Assembly: GCA_903813345.2 (NCBI GenBank)
Contig: CAIIXF020000009.1
Coordinates: 15,835,759 to 15,899,758 of the forward strand
From: Owenia fusiformis
Lineage: Eukaryota > Annelida > Polychaeta > Sabellida > Oweniidae
DNA length: 64,000 bases
Direction of reading: 5' to 3'
The translations under genes were made by a program, and so were the position numbers. The notes under the pieces were generated by a model, which was not told where the DNA came from, made no database searches, and saw only the letters and a program-made list of their open reading frames with translations. Of this stretch, positions 1 through 12,400 are shown piece by piece. The number at the start of each line of letters is the position of its first letter. The first letter of the stretch is position 1.

Positions 1-11
1 TATCAATGCTA

Positions 12-690
12 TAATTAGTTCCGAAGGAGCACACGCAGTCTAAACAAATGGTAAGTGATTATGTCATATCAAGCTTGAGTGAAATCCATCAAGCCAAATA
101 TTTGACCTCTATTGCAACACCTATTTACACATATAGTATATTTTTTATTTCACTCAAAAGTAGAATTCCATCTTAAGCATGCATAATGTATATTATGGAG
201 TGATTCCAATTAATAGTTGGAAGAAACCATATAGGCATTCGTAGCCTTGCCCAAGTCGGTCTCTTACTTATCTTGATTTCCATCCCGTGGTGAAAGATAC
301 GACCGTCTAAAATCACTTGCCATACTGCACATGGACCTTTAATTTCATGTTTTTGCAGCTGTATATTTAGATTATACGTTAAGATCAAATAAGTAAAAAA
401 TACCGACTTGGTGGAAGCAAAGTAACATATTTGAATGATCATATAGAAAGTGACACACATATATCATTTATGCAATAAAAGTACATCTCCCTGTTTTGTA
501 TGAAATCAATCTACAAAAATATGTTATGTAAAAAGATAAATTAGCTTTGTTTTTCTTGGATTCATTAGACAACAGGAAACCCCCTCATCAGAATCAGAGA
601 ACGACGTCAAGCTAACGCTAATCATGCCAGTTGAATATCTCACACAAGAGATTGCATTATATATAAATACATGTAGGTACCAAACTAATA
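12..690. repeat. Left arm of a 6.6-kb inverted-repeat pair
   Basis: This stretch is the reverse complement, with scattered mismatches and small indels, of 5945-6634. Both outer ends begin TAATTAGTTCCGAAGGAGCAC. The arm includes a block (about 270-350) that also occurs in the short palindromic elements at 10811-11143 and 39072-39190. Long inverted arms at this spacing suggest the terminal repeats of a DNA transposon about 6.6 kb long. No transposase was recognised between the arms, so the class is unknown. Similarity fades inward near base 690. Confidence 0.7.
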
Positions 691-873
691 CCATACCAGA
701 TACCTCACCCGACTAGCTACAATCAGCTACCCAACCAACATAACATAGTCACAAGAGAACCCACCCCATTATAAAATTAACATAAGACAATAGGGTACTA
801 CCCGATACTAAATCACCAGACTAACAACCATCAAAAGACAACCGACTCTCCAAAACAAGTCCAAAACCCGTAT

Positions 874-992
874 TGATTGAACTGACTACGCATAAATCTG
901 GTAAATAGAGAGGTTTCGCAAAACGATTTTTAGCTCAACGGATCCGTAGCTGTAACGTATTTACCAGATTTATGCGTAGTCAGTCAGTTCAA
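874..992. repeat. Small foldback element (hairpin MITE-like)
   Basis: A roughly 33-base arm starting TTGAACTGACTACGCATAAA is followed by about 48 bases and then its near-perfect inverted copy, in which GTCA is duplicated. No coding potential. It lies just inside the left arm of the 6.6-kb inverted repeat and is probably a separate short insertion. Confidence 0.6.
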
Positions 993-1579
993 TTTATACG
1001 TGAAGCGATACGGAAAACACGAAAAATGAGGCTTTTCTACGTTGGTCATTTACGTATCCCATTTTATCCTTCGATTATATTGATTTTAGTTATCACTATA
1101 TGAACAAGAACAGTGTGTTGTGTATAATTTGACTTAAAGTAGTGGTATCGATATGGAGAACTTTTTGAACATACGTTTCTCTTAAACCAGTCATAAAAAA
1201 ATCTAAAATTTTTACACATCGTCAATTAATGGTTATCTTTTGAATGGTAACAATATAATTTGAAAAACATCTTTATACTTTCATCTATATTGTTTTAGAA
1301 CACATCACACACTTTTTTTTAAATCATGTATATATTTCTCATTTTATAACTTTGTATACAAGTACATCAGGTCATTTTACAATATTACAATATTTGTGAA
1401 AAATGGTACAATTTCAATTCTTGAACATTATTACAATAGTTTACAAATATAACGTACCATAAGTTGTTTAACCATTCATTAAAATAAGTATAGTTAGTGT
1501 CTTGTACCTTATAGCCAAAGACAAGGGTTTTATACTTTTCAAGCTTAATTCAATTTTAAAATGATCTAAAATATAATTT

Positions 1580-2506
1580 TCAAGTTTCTATTACATTAAG
1601 TACTCTATGACATTGAAAGAACAAATGTTTATAGTCTTCTACTTGTCCGCAAATATCACACTTGTCATTAACACTTATTTTCCATCTTAGAAATAATTGT
1701 TTACATGGCAAAATATAATGTAAAAGTTTGTATTTAAAATTGGCCACTTTTTTATTTTGGGATTGCTTTAATAGTACCCAAGTCTGTTGAAACAGCATTT
1801 GACTATTTTGAATTTCACAAAGGTTAATCCAAAATGATTCCAAATATGTTTTAGTTGCTATATGTTCCAACAAGATTGAATATATGTCTCTAGAACTTGC
1901 ATGTTTATCCAAAAATCTATAATGCTTCAATTTACTGTCATAAAACCTTAAACTTACATTTGTATTAACATATGTACATCTGCTTGCCTCACTAAATATC
2001 TTAGCTCTATATTGAAATGGCAAAGATTGCTTAACAGTTATATATTCTGCCATCCAATTGACCCTAGATTTAAGCTTATGAAGAATTTCATCTTGGGTAC
2101 ACATAAGATCATTAACATATAATATATTTGAATTTATCCAGTTTTCAAAATACAAACATTTGTTATTGAAAGTTATGTTTTTGTTGTGCCATATCACCAT
2201 TTGTCTAATTTCTGCAAATGTTATGTTATCAATTTTGGATTCTGAGCCTCCGAGAATACCCCAAGCATGGAATAAATCTTTGTAAAATTGAGGCAAGATA
2301 TTAAAATTACAAATATTCTCTGGTTTTCCATAGGTAGATTTAAATATCAAAGTATCTGGGAGTCCAGTTTTACTTAATATCTCTCTTGCTAGAATATTCC
2401 AACTTGCGTGTTTATTCCCATACTCAATGTCTATTATCCATTTAATTTTAAAGGCCCTGAATTTAGATTTTAAGTCAGGCATTGAGAGTCCACCTTTAGA
2501 CTATGG
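1580..2506 (-). pseudogene. LINE (non-LTR retrotransposon) ORF2 C-terminal fragment
   Basis: An open frame of 300 codons reads as the region downstream of the reverse transcriptase core of an L1/Tx1-type LINE. Just before the first Met the same frame reads GGLS, like the GGLxxP motif at the start of this region in many LINEs, but a TAG precedes it, so the catalytic core is missing. Near the C-terminus CDIC followed by KHLFFQC matches the zinc-binding pattern at the end of such proteins (C-x2-C-x7-H-x4-C). 5' truncation at about 2506 is the usual fate of LINE insertions. No complete protein or poly(A) tail is evident. Confidence 0.7.
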
Positions 2507-5019
2507 TGTTAAAACTGTATCAAAATTGGACATCTTATATTTATGTGATATCTCTAACACATAGAATAGCGTTTAGCAGTATACATACACAATCAGCGTG
2601 ATTCCATACACGGTTTGTTCGAGTTTGCACACTTTATGTTTGTAAAATCACACTTGTACATGCGTATTTGTGTATGCATTGTTTAAAAATGACATCGAAC
2701 AGGGTACACAAATCGAACAAATGCTTATGCGGCTCGCACAAACGTTTTTCCCTCCACAAACCATGATGTGCCGATCACACACCTTGATGTACCGATCACA
2801 CACCTTGATGTAACATAAATTGCTTTCTAGAGATGTTCGAGATTTTGTTCTAAATTGCAGGATCGAAACTCGATATTTTCCAACAATGAAATCGTCGAAA
2901 TGTCGTTATTTTCTGAAATTATAACCAACTATAAATTCAAAATAAACAGTCCAAAAGATTCGAACCAATATCTCGATCATTTCTCCTGAGTTTTGGAATT
3001 TTTCGTTCGGAAACAAGACCAAAATTCACGATTCAAATGCTGAAGTGAACAAAATGGTGGCTGTTTGAATTCAAATTTTGTATCACGACATGCCCATATA
3101 TGGGACAGAATATCGATGTTGCACTCTGGGAGCCAATCCTCCTTGCATTTCAACGGAGGGCGCCATATTGTAGAAACCAGGATGTAAATATCACGTGACT
3201 TCAAATCTCGCACCCTATGTGAAGTGCAACTTGTTTGTGACAGCCTATGCGAGCGGGAACCATCCTATGCGAGTTTGTACTCAATGCATGTGTAAAATTG
3301 ACACGTTCGTTCGAAATTTACTTTGATCCATGTGTAATTCTTTCAGTATTCTATGCAATCCGTGTAACATTTCAACATTGCTTTTGGATTTTTGGAAAGT
3401 GATTGGAGTTAGTGCTAACTCTTTGTGTGACACTTGATACAACCAGTGCGTGTGTGAATGAAAATAAGTTATGTAAGAAAATTAACTGTTGGTATAACAT
3501 GGATTGAAAATGGCATACGATGATGCGAGTTTCGCATATGATGATGCGTATTTCGCATAGTATGATGCGAGTTTCGAATCATATGGTTCGAGTATCGCAT
3601 CATATAGTTCGATTTTTCCCATACATCATGTAATGTCCAATTTTGATACAAAATAAATTCCATATTAGACAAAGTATTAATTAAAGTGTCTCACATATTC
3701 GATCAAAATTTGCCATGCAAACATGTTAGTCTACTTTACTGGCCCCCCTTGCTGTAACAAGGAACCCAAAACACATTAAAACGTAAACATAAACCAATTA
3801 GTCACTTCACTATGAAAGTGAGGGGTGTTAGTCCATGCACACAGCGTATTCTGCTAATACATATTTGCTAACACAATATCAGTGGTCATTTACTGTGTCA
3901 ACTTAGTAACCCTTGCATATCGTGCTCACTCAAGTATTGAATATTTTTTTAATGATCTAAATGTTTGTGGTTTATAAAAAAAATGGCTTTGGTGATGGGT
4001 TATGCTCTGTTGTGTTCTGTATATGTTGTTACCGGGTTATGTTCTATTGTATTGTTTAATGATTGGTTACCTAGGTTGTGCTTGGTTGTAATATAGGTTA
4101 TACAGGGCGTATCAAAAAAACGCTCGTAAAATCACAAAACTAGTGATGACTACATCAATTTTATTCAATAGCATAAAGCAACGTCCCTCCCCTTTGCAAT
4201 GATATGTCATTCATTCACATGTGGTCATGGTTGGGTTAGAAATCCTTCCATTTGCATAGCGAGTCAAAATCGGCTCTGAACCAAATTTCAGATATCGCAA
4301 AAATCAGTGCAAGGGCTAAGTGCCAATTGAAGTTCTCCTGTCTTGAATTGTTGTGACTTTTTCTTTTGGAGAAATCTCAGAAGCATCTTTGCTTACAATT
4401 CCTCCACCAGATATTGCAAAACTTCGAGAAAGAATTGCCAATGTGCTGCTTTTCTCCGCTTTAACCCACAGATGACTCGGGGCTTAATTATGCATAGTGT
4501 GGATAGTTGGGCGCATCTTTATGTGCAAAGAAGTGGTGGCAATTTGGAGGGGTACACGTTATAGGATGTATTCTTGCAAGAGTATGAGTATGAACACTTT
4601 ACTGTCTATGCCACACCTGTCACACCTTTTCCAATAGCCCTTATGCCCCACACACTGTGTTTTGCAATGTTTAAAACTTGGGTCCGAGCTGAATTTTGCC
4701 CAACTTTGTGAAATTAATGATTATTCGGACAGCCATGACTCCCTGTGAATGAATGACATTCCATTGCAAAGAGAAGTAATCTGGCTTTTTGGTACATTGA
4801 TTGAAAAGGATGCAGTCATCATTGGTTTCATGTTTTCTTCCAATATTGCATTGGGCCAAGAACATTGACTTTCGCGATGTTTATAACTTGGTCCCAAGCT
4901 AATTTTTTTATACGCACTATGTATGTATGCATATCAACCTTGGGGAAGATGGTCTCAATTCACTACTGCAGAGGTGTATATTATCTATGGGGTTCTTTTT
5001 TATTTATTCACTGCTCATG
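2507..5019. other. No gene recognised; degenerate short repeats
   Basis: No supportable coding region. It holds a short tandem repeat at 2755-2818 (units containing GATCACACACCTTGATGTA) and an approximately 24-base degenerate tandem repeat at 3500-3625 built on GATGCGAGTTTCGCAT. At 4104 the sequence TACAGGGCGTATCAAAAAAA resembles a mariner-type terminal repeat, but no partner end was found. Confidence 0.5.
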
Positions 5020-5024
5020 CTAAT

Positions 5025-5520
5025 CACATTTAGTGCAATATATGTATTTATTACTCAATATGCATCTCACATTTAGTGCAATATGCATTTATTGTAATAT
5101 TTGTCTTCAAACATATGCATTATGTATTTCACATTTAGTGCAATATTCATATTAATTGTAATATTTGACCATATGCAATATACTACTTACATTTAGTGCA
5201 ATATATGTATTTATCATGCAATATGCATTTCACATTTAGTGCAATACATGTATTTATTGTAATATTTGTCTTCAACCGATGCATTGTGTATTTCACATTT
5301 AGTGCAATGTTTATATTTATTGTAATATTTGACCATAGTGCAACATGCTACTTACATTAAGTGCAATATATGAATTTATTGTTATAACAGTCTTCGACCA
5401 TATGCATGATACAATTCACATTTAGTGCGATATTTGTATTTATTGTAATTTTTGACCATATGCAACATGCTACTCTCATTTAGTGCAATATATGTATTTA
5501 ATATAATGATTGACAATATC
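5025..5520. repeat. AT-rich tandem repeat (CACATTTAGTGCAATAT core)
   Basis: About eight diverged copies of a unit near 60 bases, each starting with CACATTTAGTGCAATAT and followed by TATTTATTGTAATATTTG-like sequence. Alternate units differ, ending in CTTCAACCATATGCAT or GACCATATGCAACATGCT, which suggests a two-unit higher-order period near 120 bases. Noncoding. Confidence 0.7.
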
Positions 5521-5944
5521 ATTCCATGAACTGCTTATTTATTTATGCCAAACTGATTAATCAGACTGAATTTATATCATTGGTTATTAATCATGTATAA
5601 ATTTTTACCAGGGACATTTTTTGTCTCTGTCTTTATGAGTGTTGACCCAAGCTGCCCATTGGGGGTAGTAATGGGTGACACTCAGATATAATGTATACTG
5701 TGTCTCATAAGTCGGCACCGGCTGGTGATGTTACAAAATGTTGTTTTTATTATGTATTTTATATGTATATTGTAATGTCAGTGACACAAAAATAAACTAT
5801 TTTAAACTTAAACTAAACTGTATTATTGGGTTAAGATACAAATGGCCGGTTAGCGGTATCATGTTGTTGGTATATCAGTTGGTTGGTATATTCAGTGTAG
5901 AATCGAAGGGTATAATAATATGTTTGTACACATTATTAGTATGT

Positions 5945-6634
5945 TATAGGTTTGGTACCTACATGTATTCATATATAATGCAATCTCTTGTGTGAGATAT
6001 TCAACTGATATGATTGGCGTTAGCTTTGCGTCGTTCTCTGATTCTCTGATGAGGGGGTCTCCTGGTGTTCAATGAATCCAAGAAAAAAATGCTTATTTAT
6101 CTTTTTAAATAATATATGTTCGCTGATTTTTCATACAAAACAGGAGAGGTGTACTTTTATTGCATTAATGATATATTTGCGTCATTTTCTATGATCAAAT
6201 ATGTTACTTTGCTCCCACCAAGTCGATATTTTTTACTTATCTGATCTTTAAGTGTTATCAAAATATACAGCTGCAAAATCATGAAATTAAAGGTCCATGT
6301 GCCTAGTATGGCAAGTGATTGAAGACGGTCATATTTTTCACCACGGGATAGAAAGCAAGATAAGTAAGAGACCGACTTGGGCAAGGCTACGAATGCCTAT
6401 ATGGTTTGTTACGTCTAAGAAATTATTTATTGAAATCACTCCATAATAGACATTATGCATATGCTTAAGGTGGAATTCTCCTTATGAGTGAAATAAAACG
6501 ATGCTATATGAGTAAATAGGTGTTGCAATAGAGGTCAAATGTTTGGCTGGACGGATTGCGCTCAAGCTTGATATGATATAATGAATCACTTATATCATTT
6601 GTTTAGATTACATGTGCTCCTTCGGAACTAATTA
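5945..6634. repeat. Right arm of the 6.6-kb inverted-repeat pair
   Basis: Inverted copy of 12-690. The outer end reads GTGCTCCTTCGGAACTAATT. Identity is clearly below 100 percent, so the arms are old or have diverged, unlike the Polinton terminal repeats later in the window. Confidence 0.7.
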
Positions 6635-6639
6635 AGGGC

Positions 6640-9290
6640 ATACTTAAAAAGATAATGAAGTCATAAGGGATATGATGATGTTACGTCAAGCGTGCATGCT
6701 TTCATGTTAAGTCAAAACGCACTTGCTGCATTCTTAATATTCTCAGGAAAAAATAAGTAAATGCAAATACTAATTTCCAATATCATATATCATTTTTACC
6801 GAAAACAGAAATGTTTATGCATTTTGTAGCATAATGCATTCGCTGCACTTCACTTAATGACCACTATTTCAGCCTTTCTGCGTTCAAACCCTTAAATATT
6901 CCCAAAAGTATAGTTTGACAATGAATTGGTTATTGTTAACCTAAAAAATTTCTGATATTCTCAGCTCTTTTGAAATTGATTTCGTGAAATTAATAAATGA
7001 CCCCTTGGGGATGAAAGGGTTAATATGTATTTTTGCATTCACCAATAATACTTATGGAGTTGTACCCTTTGCATTCGTAACTAGACTCTGCCCGCAGGGT
7101 AATGGAGTTGTGATTCTGAAAGCTGACACTCTCAATGGTGTATTGAAATCTTAGTGCAGATGAATTATTTTGTTTGACCCTAGTTTTCACTACTATTAAA
7201 CAAGGATTGAGATGCGTTTATAATTACGTACTTAAAAAAACCAATTGCGAAACGAAAATTATCGAAATACGAATAAAAAATAGAATAGATTCCCGTAGAA
7301 ACGATAGGTTGCCACTCAAGATTTTGGACAGGGCGGGGCACTTAGGGCACATTACATCACAAACTTCAGAAATCCATTAATGCATGCAAATGAAGGCTTA
7401 TTCCCCTACTCTTTTCCCTACTGTTCTTGTTTAAATTACGAATGATTATTGTTGCTATTGTAACATATTAATGACATATCAGTAATATATAAAATACTTT
7501 TGACTAAGAAGATTTAGAGATTTTTCTAGTATAATTCCAGTAATTTAGTCTTACACTGTTAAATGTTTCCTCTAAAGATGCTCTCTGATATCAAACGATT
7601 CCAAAATTGAAAACAATCCAACACCATTATACCTTGAACCATTGGTGTCTTAAAATGTTAAAGCACACTGTTATGTTCAATGATGATAACACTTTTAAAC
7701 ATACTGTAACTCTAGCTTGTACATATACTGGAGTTTCTCTCGAATAGGCCCTCTGACGTTTATATTGCACAGGGCGTTTATTTGAAAGAACTTTTAATGA
7801 ACGCTCATGGGCCTTTAAAGGAAAAAACATTTTTCCAAATAGGGGTAGGCATTTATTAAGAGGGGCAATAGCTCCCCCGACCCAGTGGGCGTTCATTTCG
7901 AGGGGTATTATCGATTGTAAAGTTGACGTATATCTTCAGAAACCGAAACTCATCCTTCACTTATGTTAGAGAAATGGAGACTACATCCAGAGGATAATGT
8001 GCGTAAATGGCGTAATAATGAAATCCTTTTTGATACGTGGACAGCCTGTTTTTGTTTCTAGTTAATCCTCTGTGATTGAGCTTGTTCTAACCTGACATAG
8101 AATATATTACTATTAATTGTTCTGTTACGATTTGATAAGAGACAGATATCGCATTGGACTTATTATAGTGGTCTTGCACTTTTGCGCCAGTTAATGATTA
8201 TGTTATAGTTAAATTGAAGTTATATTGTTCTAATATACGATTTTAAAAATGGTGTCGTACAGTCATAGTTTTAAATCGTTCCTTTTTACCAATTACAATA
8301 GGATGAATTTATGAAAATTGTTATTCCCATTTAAACCAATTTGAAATGGTGGGTTCGGGGCAAATCAGATATCTGGATATCTATTACTTTGTGAACATTA
8401 AAGTTACAGAGTTACATTTTTGAAAATCATTTTCGCCTCCTGCGTTATTTTAACATGAAATAACACAACGTCATCAGATTTGACATTAATATCAATATTT
8501 CTGTGTATAATACTTGTATAACTGTGTACTTCCATTTTGAATCTTGATAAAGCTATTAGTTGGATGATTAGCGAAACGTCGAAAATAAAACATTTTACTC
8601 TGAAGTAAATGAGTTATTATTAATATCAATATTGTTATTGTTGAAAAATTGAGAAAAATACAGTACAGTAGGCATATTCGAAATGATGTCAATTTATATT
8701 TCAAGCCCTAAAAGTAGACTTTTCTTTACAGATTATGGAAATAAAAACTCAAATATAAATAGGCTTATAGCATGTATCCAATGGGGAAGCTAGGGTTGTC
8801 AAACTTATGAAGTCAAATTACACTTTACCGTGTAAAGTGTTCTGTCAACTCAATGAAAATTATCAACCTCAAAATATCCCGTAGAAATAACGTAGGGGCT
8901 GCTCTCAATCCTGCTGAATCTTTTGGAGAAGTTTTTCTAGACGCCGTGCCTTGTCCACACCAAGTCACTGACAGTGTAAGACCCACGTAGTGATGGGTAG
9001 CAATTAAGGTAAGATTTGATGAAAATATAAGGAGCACGGTTTCAACATCCATTTGGATTTTATATCCTTTGAACGTGTCATTAACGCCATGCGTCAAGCT
9101 TTCATCTGTACCTCCTTGGAAAGTTTATTGATTGAGACTTTAATTCTTTATTCATATCATTGTGTATATTTGCACCTATTACTAATGTATTTCATCATGC
9201 ATTATGTCTCTGATCGGTGTAAAATAATGAAGTGAACCCATCCTTTAAAATCCAGGGCAGTTTTGTTCAGATTTGTCAATCGATAAGATT
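6640..9290. other. Region downstream of the hydroxylase gene; dispersed repeat pieces
   Basis: No protein-coding gene recognised. Visible pieces: 7735-7910 carries three loose copies of a GGGCGTTTATT / GGGCATTTATT motif with G-rich ends; 8290-8430 is a diverged partial copy of the inverted-repeat element at 62479-62957 (shared GAAATGGTGGG and GGGGCAAATCA); 8540-8600 holds GATTAGCGAAACGTCGAAAA followed by an A-rich stretch, which resembles a retroelement tail but is unplaced. Confidence 0.4.
9147..9152 (-). promoter_or_regulatory. Candidate poly(A) signal of the hydroxylase gene
   Basis: AATAAA on the minus strand, about 145 bases past the hydroxylase stop codon. A second copy lies at 9124-9129. 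Spacing suits a short 3' UTR. Assigned by motif only. Confidence 0.4.
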
Positions 9291-9297
9291 ATCTGTT

Positions 9298-9436
9298 TTA
9301 ATCCTTCTTTTGCTGCAGCAAAGCAGCACCTTTTCCACCAAAGGTATCTTCGGTGTAATAACGATCTTTACGTCGAAGTGATCCATGCAGCCAGTCAAAG
9401 AAGTACGTATTAAAGCCAAAATTGCAATGAAAATAT
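9298..9436 (-). CDS. Hydroxylase exon 7 (C-terminus and stop)
   Basis: Acceptor TTTAATTCCAG directly precedes it. It encodes FHCNFGFNTYFFDWLHG, then a basic stretch and GGKGAALLQQKKD before TAA. In this family the NxG...DWLHGT segment follows the last histidine box by a few residues, as here once joined to exon 6 in phase 2. Confidence 0.85.
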
Positions 9437-12400
9437 CTGGAATTAAAGATTTAGTGAAAATTATTTTAATGAAATAAACACCCCTCCTAATTAACGCTCG
9501 GTTAATATTTGTACTTAACTAGAAAATGGCAAATCCACGGAGTAGCAAATCCCAACGAACACTATATAAATCATCAATCCGTACAGTCACAACAGTCTAT
9601 TCTTACCTTCAATAAATATTTTAGATCATTGTAGTATTAGTCTATATATCATGTCACCATACTTTCATGATAACTCTAAGTAATGGTGAATTTCTCCTAT
9701 AGTCAGCCATTTTGGATTTTCAGAGGCACAAATCAGAAAAACAATGCCATAATTGTGATGTACTCTGAACTTTCTTCAATTTGAGTATAGTATAGCCATA
9801 CTTTTAAGAGATCAGAAAATAATTGCGAAATCCCGCATTAGGCAGACATTTTGAATTTTTTGAGGCACGAATCAGAAAAACGCTGCAATATTTGCGATCA
9901 ACTCTAAATTGCCTTTCATTTGAGTATAATAAAGCTATACTTCAAAAAATCTCAAAATTAATGCGAATTTCTGTTCTCCAAATCCCCAATTTACGGCCCC
10001 TGGGGGTCAGGGTGAAAAAAACAGGATATATCAGTATGTGAAATAGACAGATGTTGTTAATATACTTCCAAAATTTCAAATAATAATATTAATTACTTTG
10101 GTTTAAAATGAAAAACATAGGATTTTTGCGAAAAATTCCCGCCACTTTTGGCATCTTGAAAAATATTTTTTGCGTAAAATTATTCACCAATATACATCTT
10201 TCCACCAAATATGAAGAAAATCTGTCGACTGGTATTCGAGTTATCTTCCGGACAGACGGACTGACTGACGGACTGACGGACGTCATTTGTTGTTGCTGCA
10301 TTAGTGTATTCATTCATTGTCTTCTTTCTTTTTCTTAATTTGATTGTGATGTTAGTTATCTTTCTTCAGGGTCGGACGGACGGAGGGCTTCACTATATCC
10401 CTACTAAACATCATTCGTTGGGATAATAACAAATCTATGTTATCAAACATACCACACGATTCATTACTGTTTGCAGTAATACGCACATGGGTGTTTATTT
10501 GGCAGACAGAAATTTATCACATGTGAAGCAAAGCTGTTCAGATTGTGAGGTGTTCATATTTCAAGTAACTTAGTATACTACAATTGTAGTCAATGACAGA
10601 TTAAAATTGGCACTGTTCAACAGGTGGACGACTAACTGCAGTTACAGTGTCATTCAAGTTGGTGCCCAAAATTCTATCGTTTTCGATAACCTTCCGATAT
10701 CAGCTAAACTAAGTTGAATCTGGATTCCAAATATTTCGCCATGTGAACTAATGAAGCTATGAAACAGCCACAAGAAAACATCCAAACATCCGCGATATTG
10801 GAGAAAAGACCATGTGCAGTATGGCAAGTGATTTTAGATGGTCATATCTTTCACCATGAGTACTTTCTGGGCATAAACACAGTGGTTTTTATTTAAAAAA
10901 TATGTTTTCTTTCAAGTGAAGTACCCATGATAATAAAAATATCAATTGAACAATTCGAAAAATTATGAAAAGGGACCTCATGTCAACATTTTTTTTCAAA
11001 ATATTAATTGATATTTTACTATCATGGGGACTTAACTTGAAAGACAACATGTTGTTTTGATAAAAAAAAAACTGTATAGATGACCAGAAAGTTCTCATGG
11101 TGAAAGATATGACCATCTAAAATCACTTGTCATATTGCCCATGTAATTAAAACGACTCTAGCTGAACTTGATGATGACGTAGGAGTGACACTAACTGAAA
11201 CGGTGGATGACACTAACTCTATGGGGTGAATACATGCATGGCGATCTGAGTTATTGTGAATATCATGTTTGAGTGTATCAACAACTTCAGCTAGAGGCAT
11301 TCTAAGTGAAGCGGTTTTCTTTAAAATTCTCTATTGATGCGGGTGTCTGACCATTCTTTCCTGGTTGTTTACAATTGTTACTCTACTAGTTTGCATGGCG
11401 AACCATTTGGAATCCAGATTCAGGTCGATTTAGTTGAAATCGTTGGTTTATCAAAAACGAAAGAATTTTGGCCACCATCTTGGATTATACTAACTGCAGT
11501 TAGAGTCATCAGCTACTACTGATATTACTACACGTCAGTCTGGGCTGAATCTATGGAGATCATTACCTGTGATGATCATCATGGAAGATTGTGTGAGGTT
11601 GCCAAGGCCAGAATGCCGACATCATTATACCAGAGTGGTCAATCATTCCGTAGTAGTAAACGTACATGATGCAAAGTAAGAATGAACCTGCAAAATAGTC
11701 ATGTACTAACCACAATACAAATGTTTATGTGTTCTCAGTGAATATATTGTACTGACAATTTCAGAAATACGGGAATGATCAAGGTAGTACTATAGATGCA
11801 TTACTAACCCATGTAACCGCTGATAATATGTCACGTTATGTTATGTTAGCAGTCATGTTTTTGTTACACGGCTCGAAGACTATACCATTAAGCCATGTTA
11901 GCCCACCTTATTAGGTTTAAGGTCACTATAATGACCATCACCTGTTTGCGTTTCTAAGCTTGTATTCGAGAATGCAACTTTAGGCTATCGGCCACCGGAT
12001 TAAGCTGCTATTTTATGGGCAACTCATCGGAAGGAACATGATACATACCTGAATATATTGGAATGAACAATATTGGGGCAATGAGCGAGAACTGATACAT
12101 GATGAACTCTACTGGGTGCATGGCTACTGCTGCGAATGCCGTGGGGGCATAATACTTATGGTGCCACTTGTGGACCCATCTGGAAAGAAAATACACAGAG
12201 ATATGCATAGTCAGAAACCCATGCCTCTCTATCGTTTCAAAAAATTTGCCCAACTTATTGGTCTCTATTAATTTATGGCATAATTCTTTTTTGAAGTGTA
12301 ACACTTTGAGGCTCAATTTTCTGCCGAATGCCTTTGCAAACTATCATTGGTTGCTCTGTATTGTAGCATTCCGTTACCATGGTTACGCATCTATAGACAT

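Noticed and set aside
4343-4564. 73-codon frame near a mariner-like end sequence
   Set aside because: No transposase motif, and no matching second terminal repeat found.
7627-7896. Minus-strand 89-codon frame
   Set aside because: Overlaps a dispersed GGGCGTTTATT-type repeat; no recognisable protein pattern.
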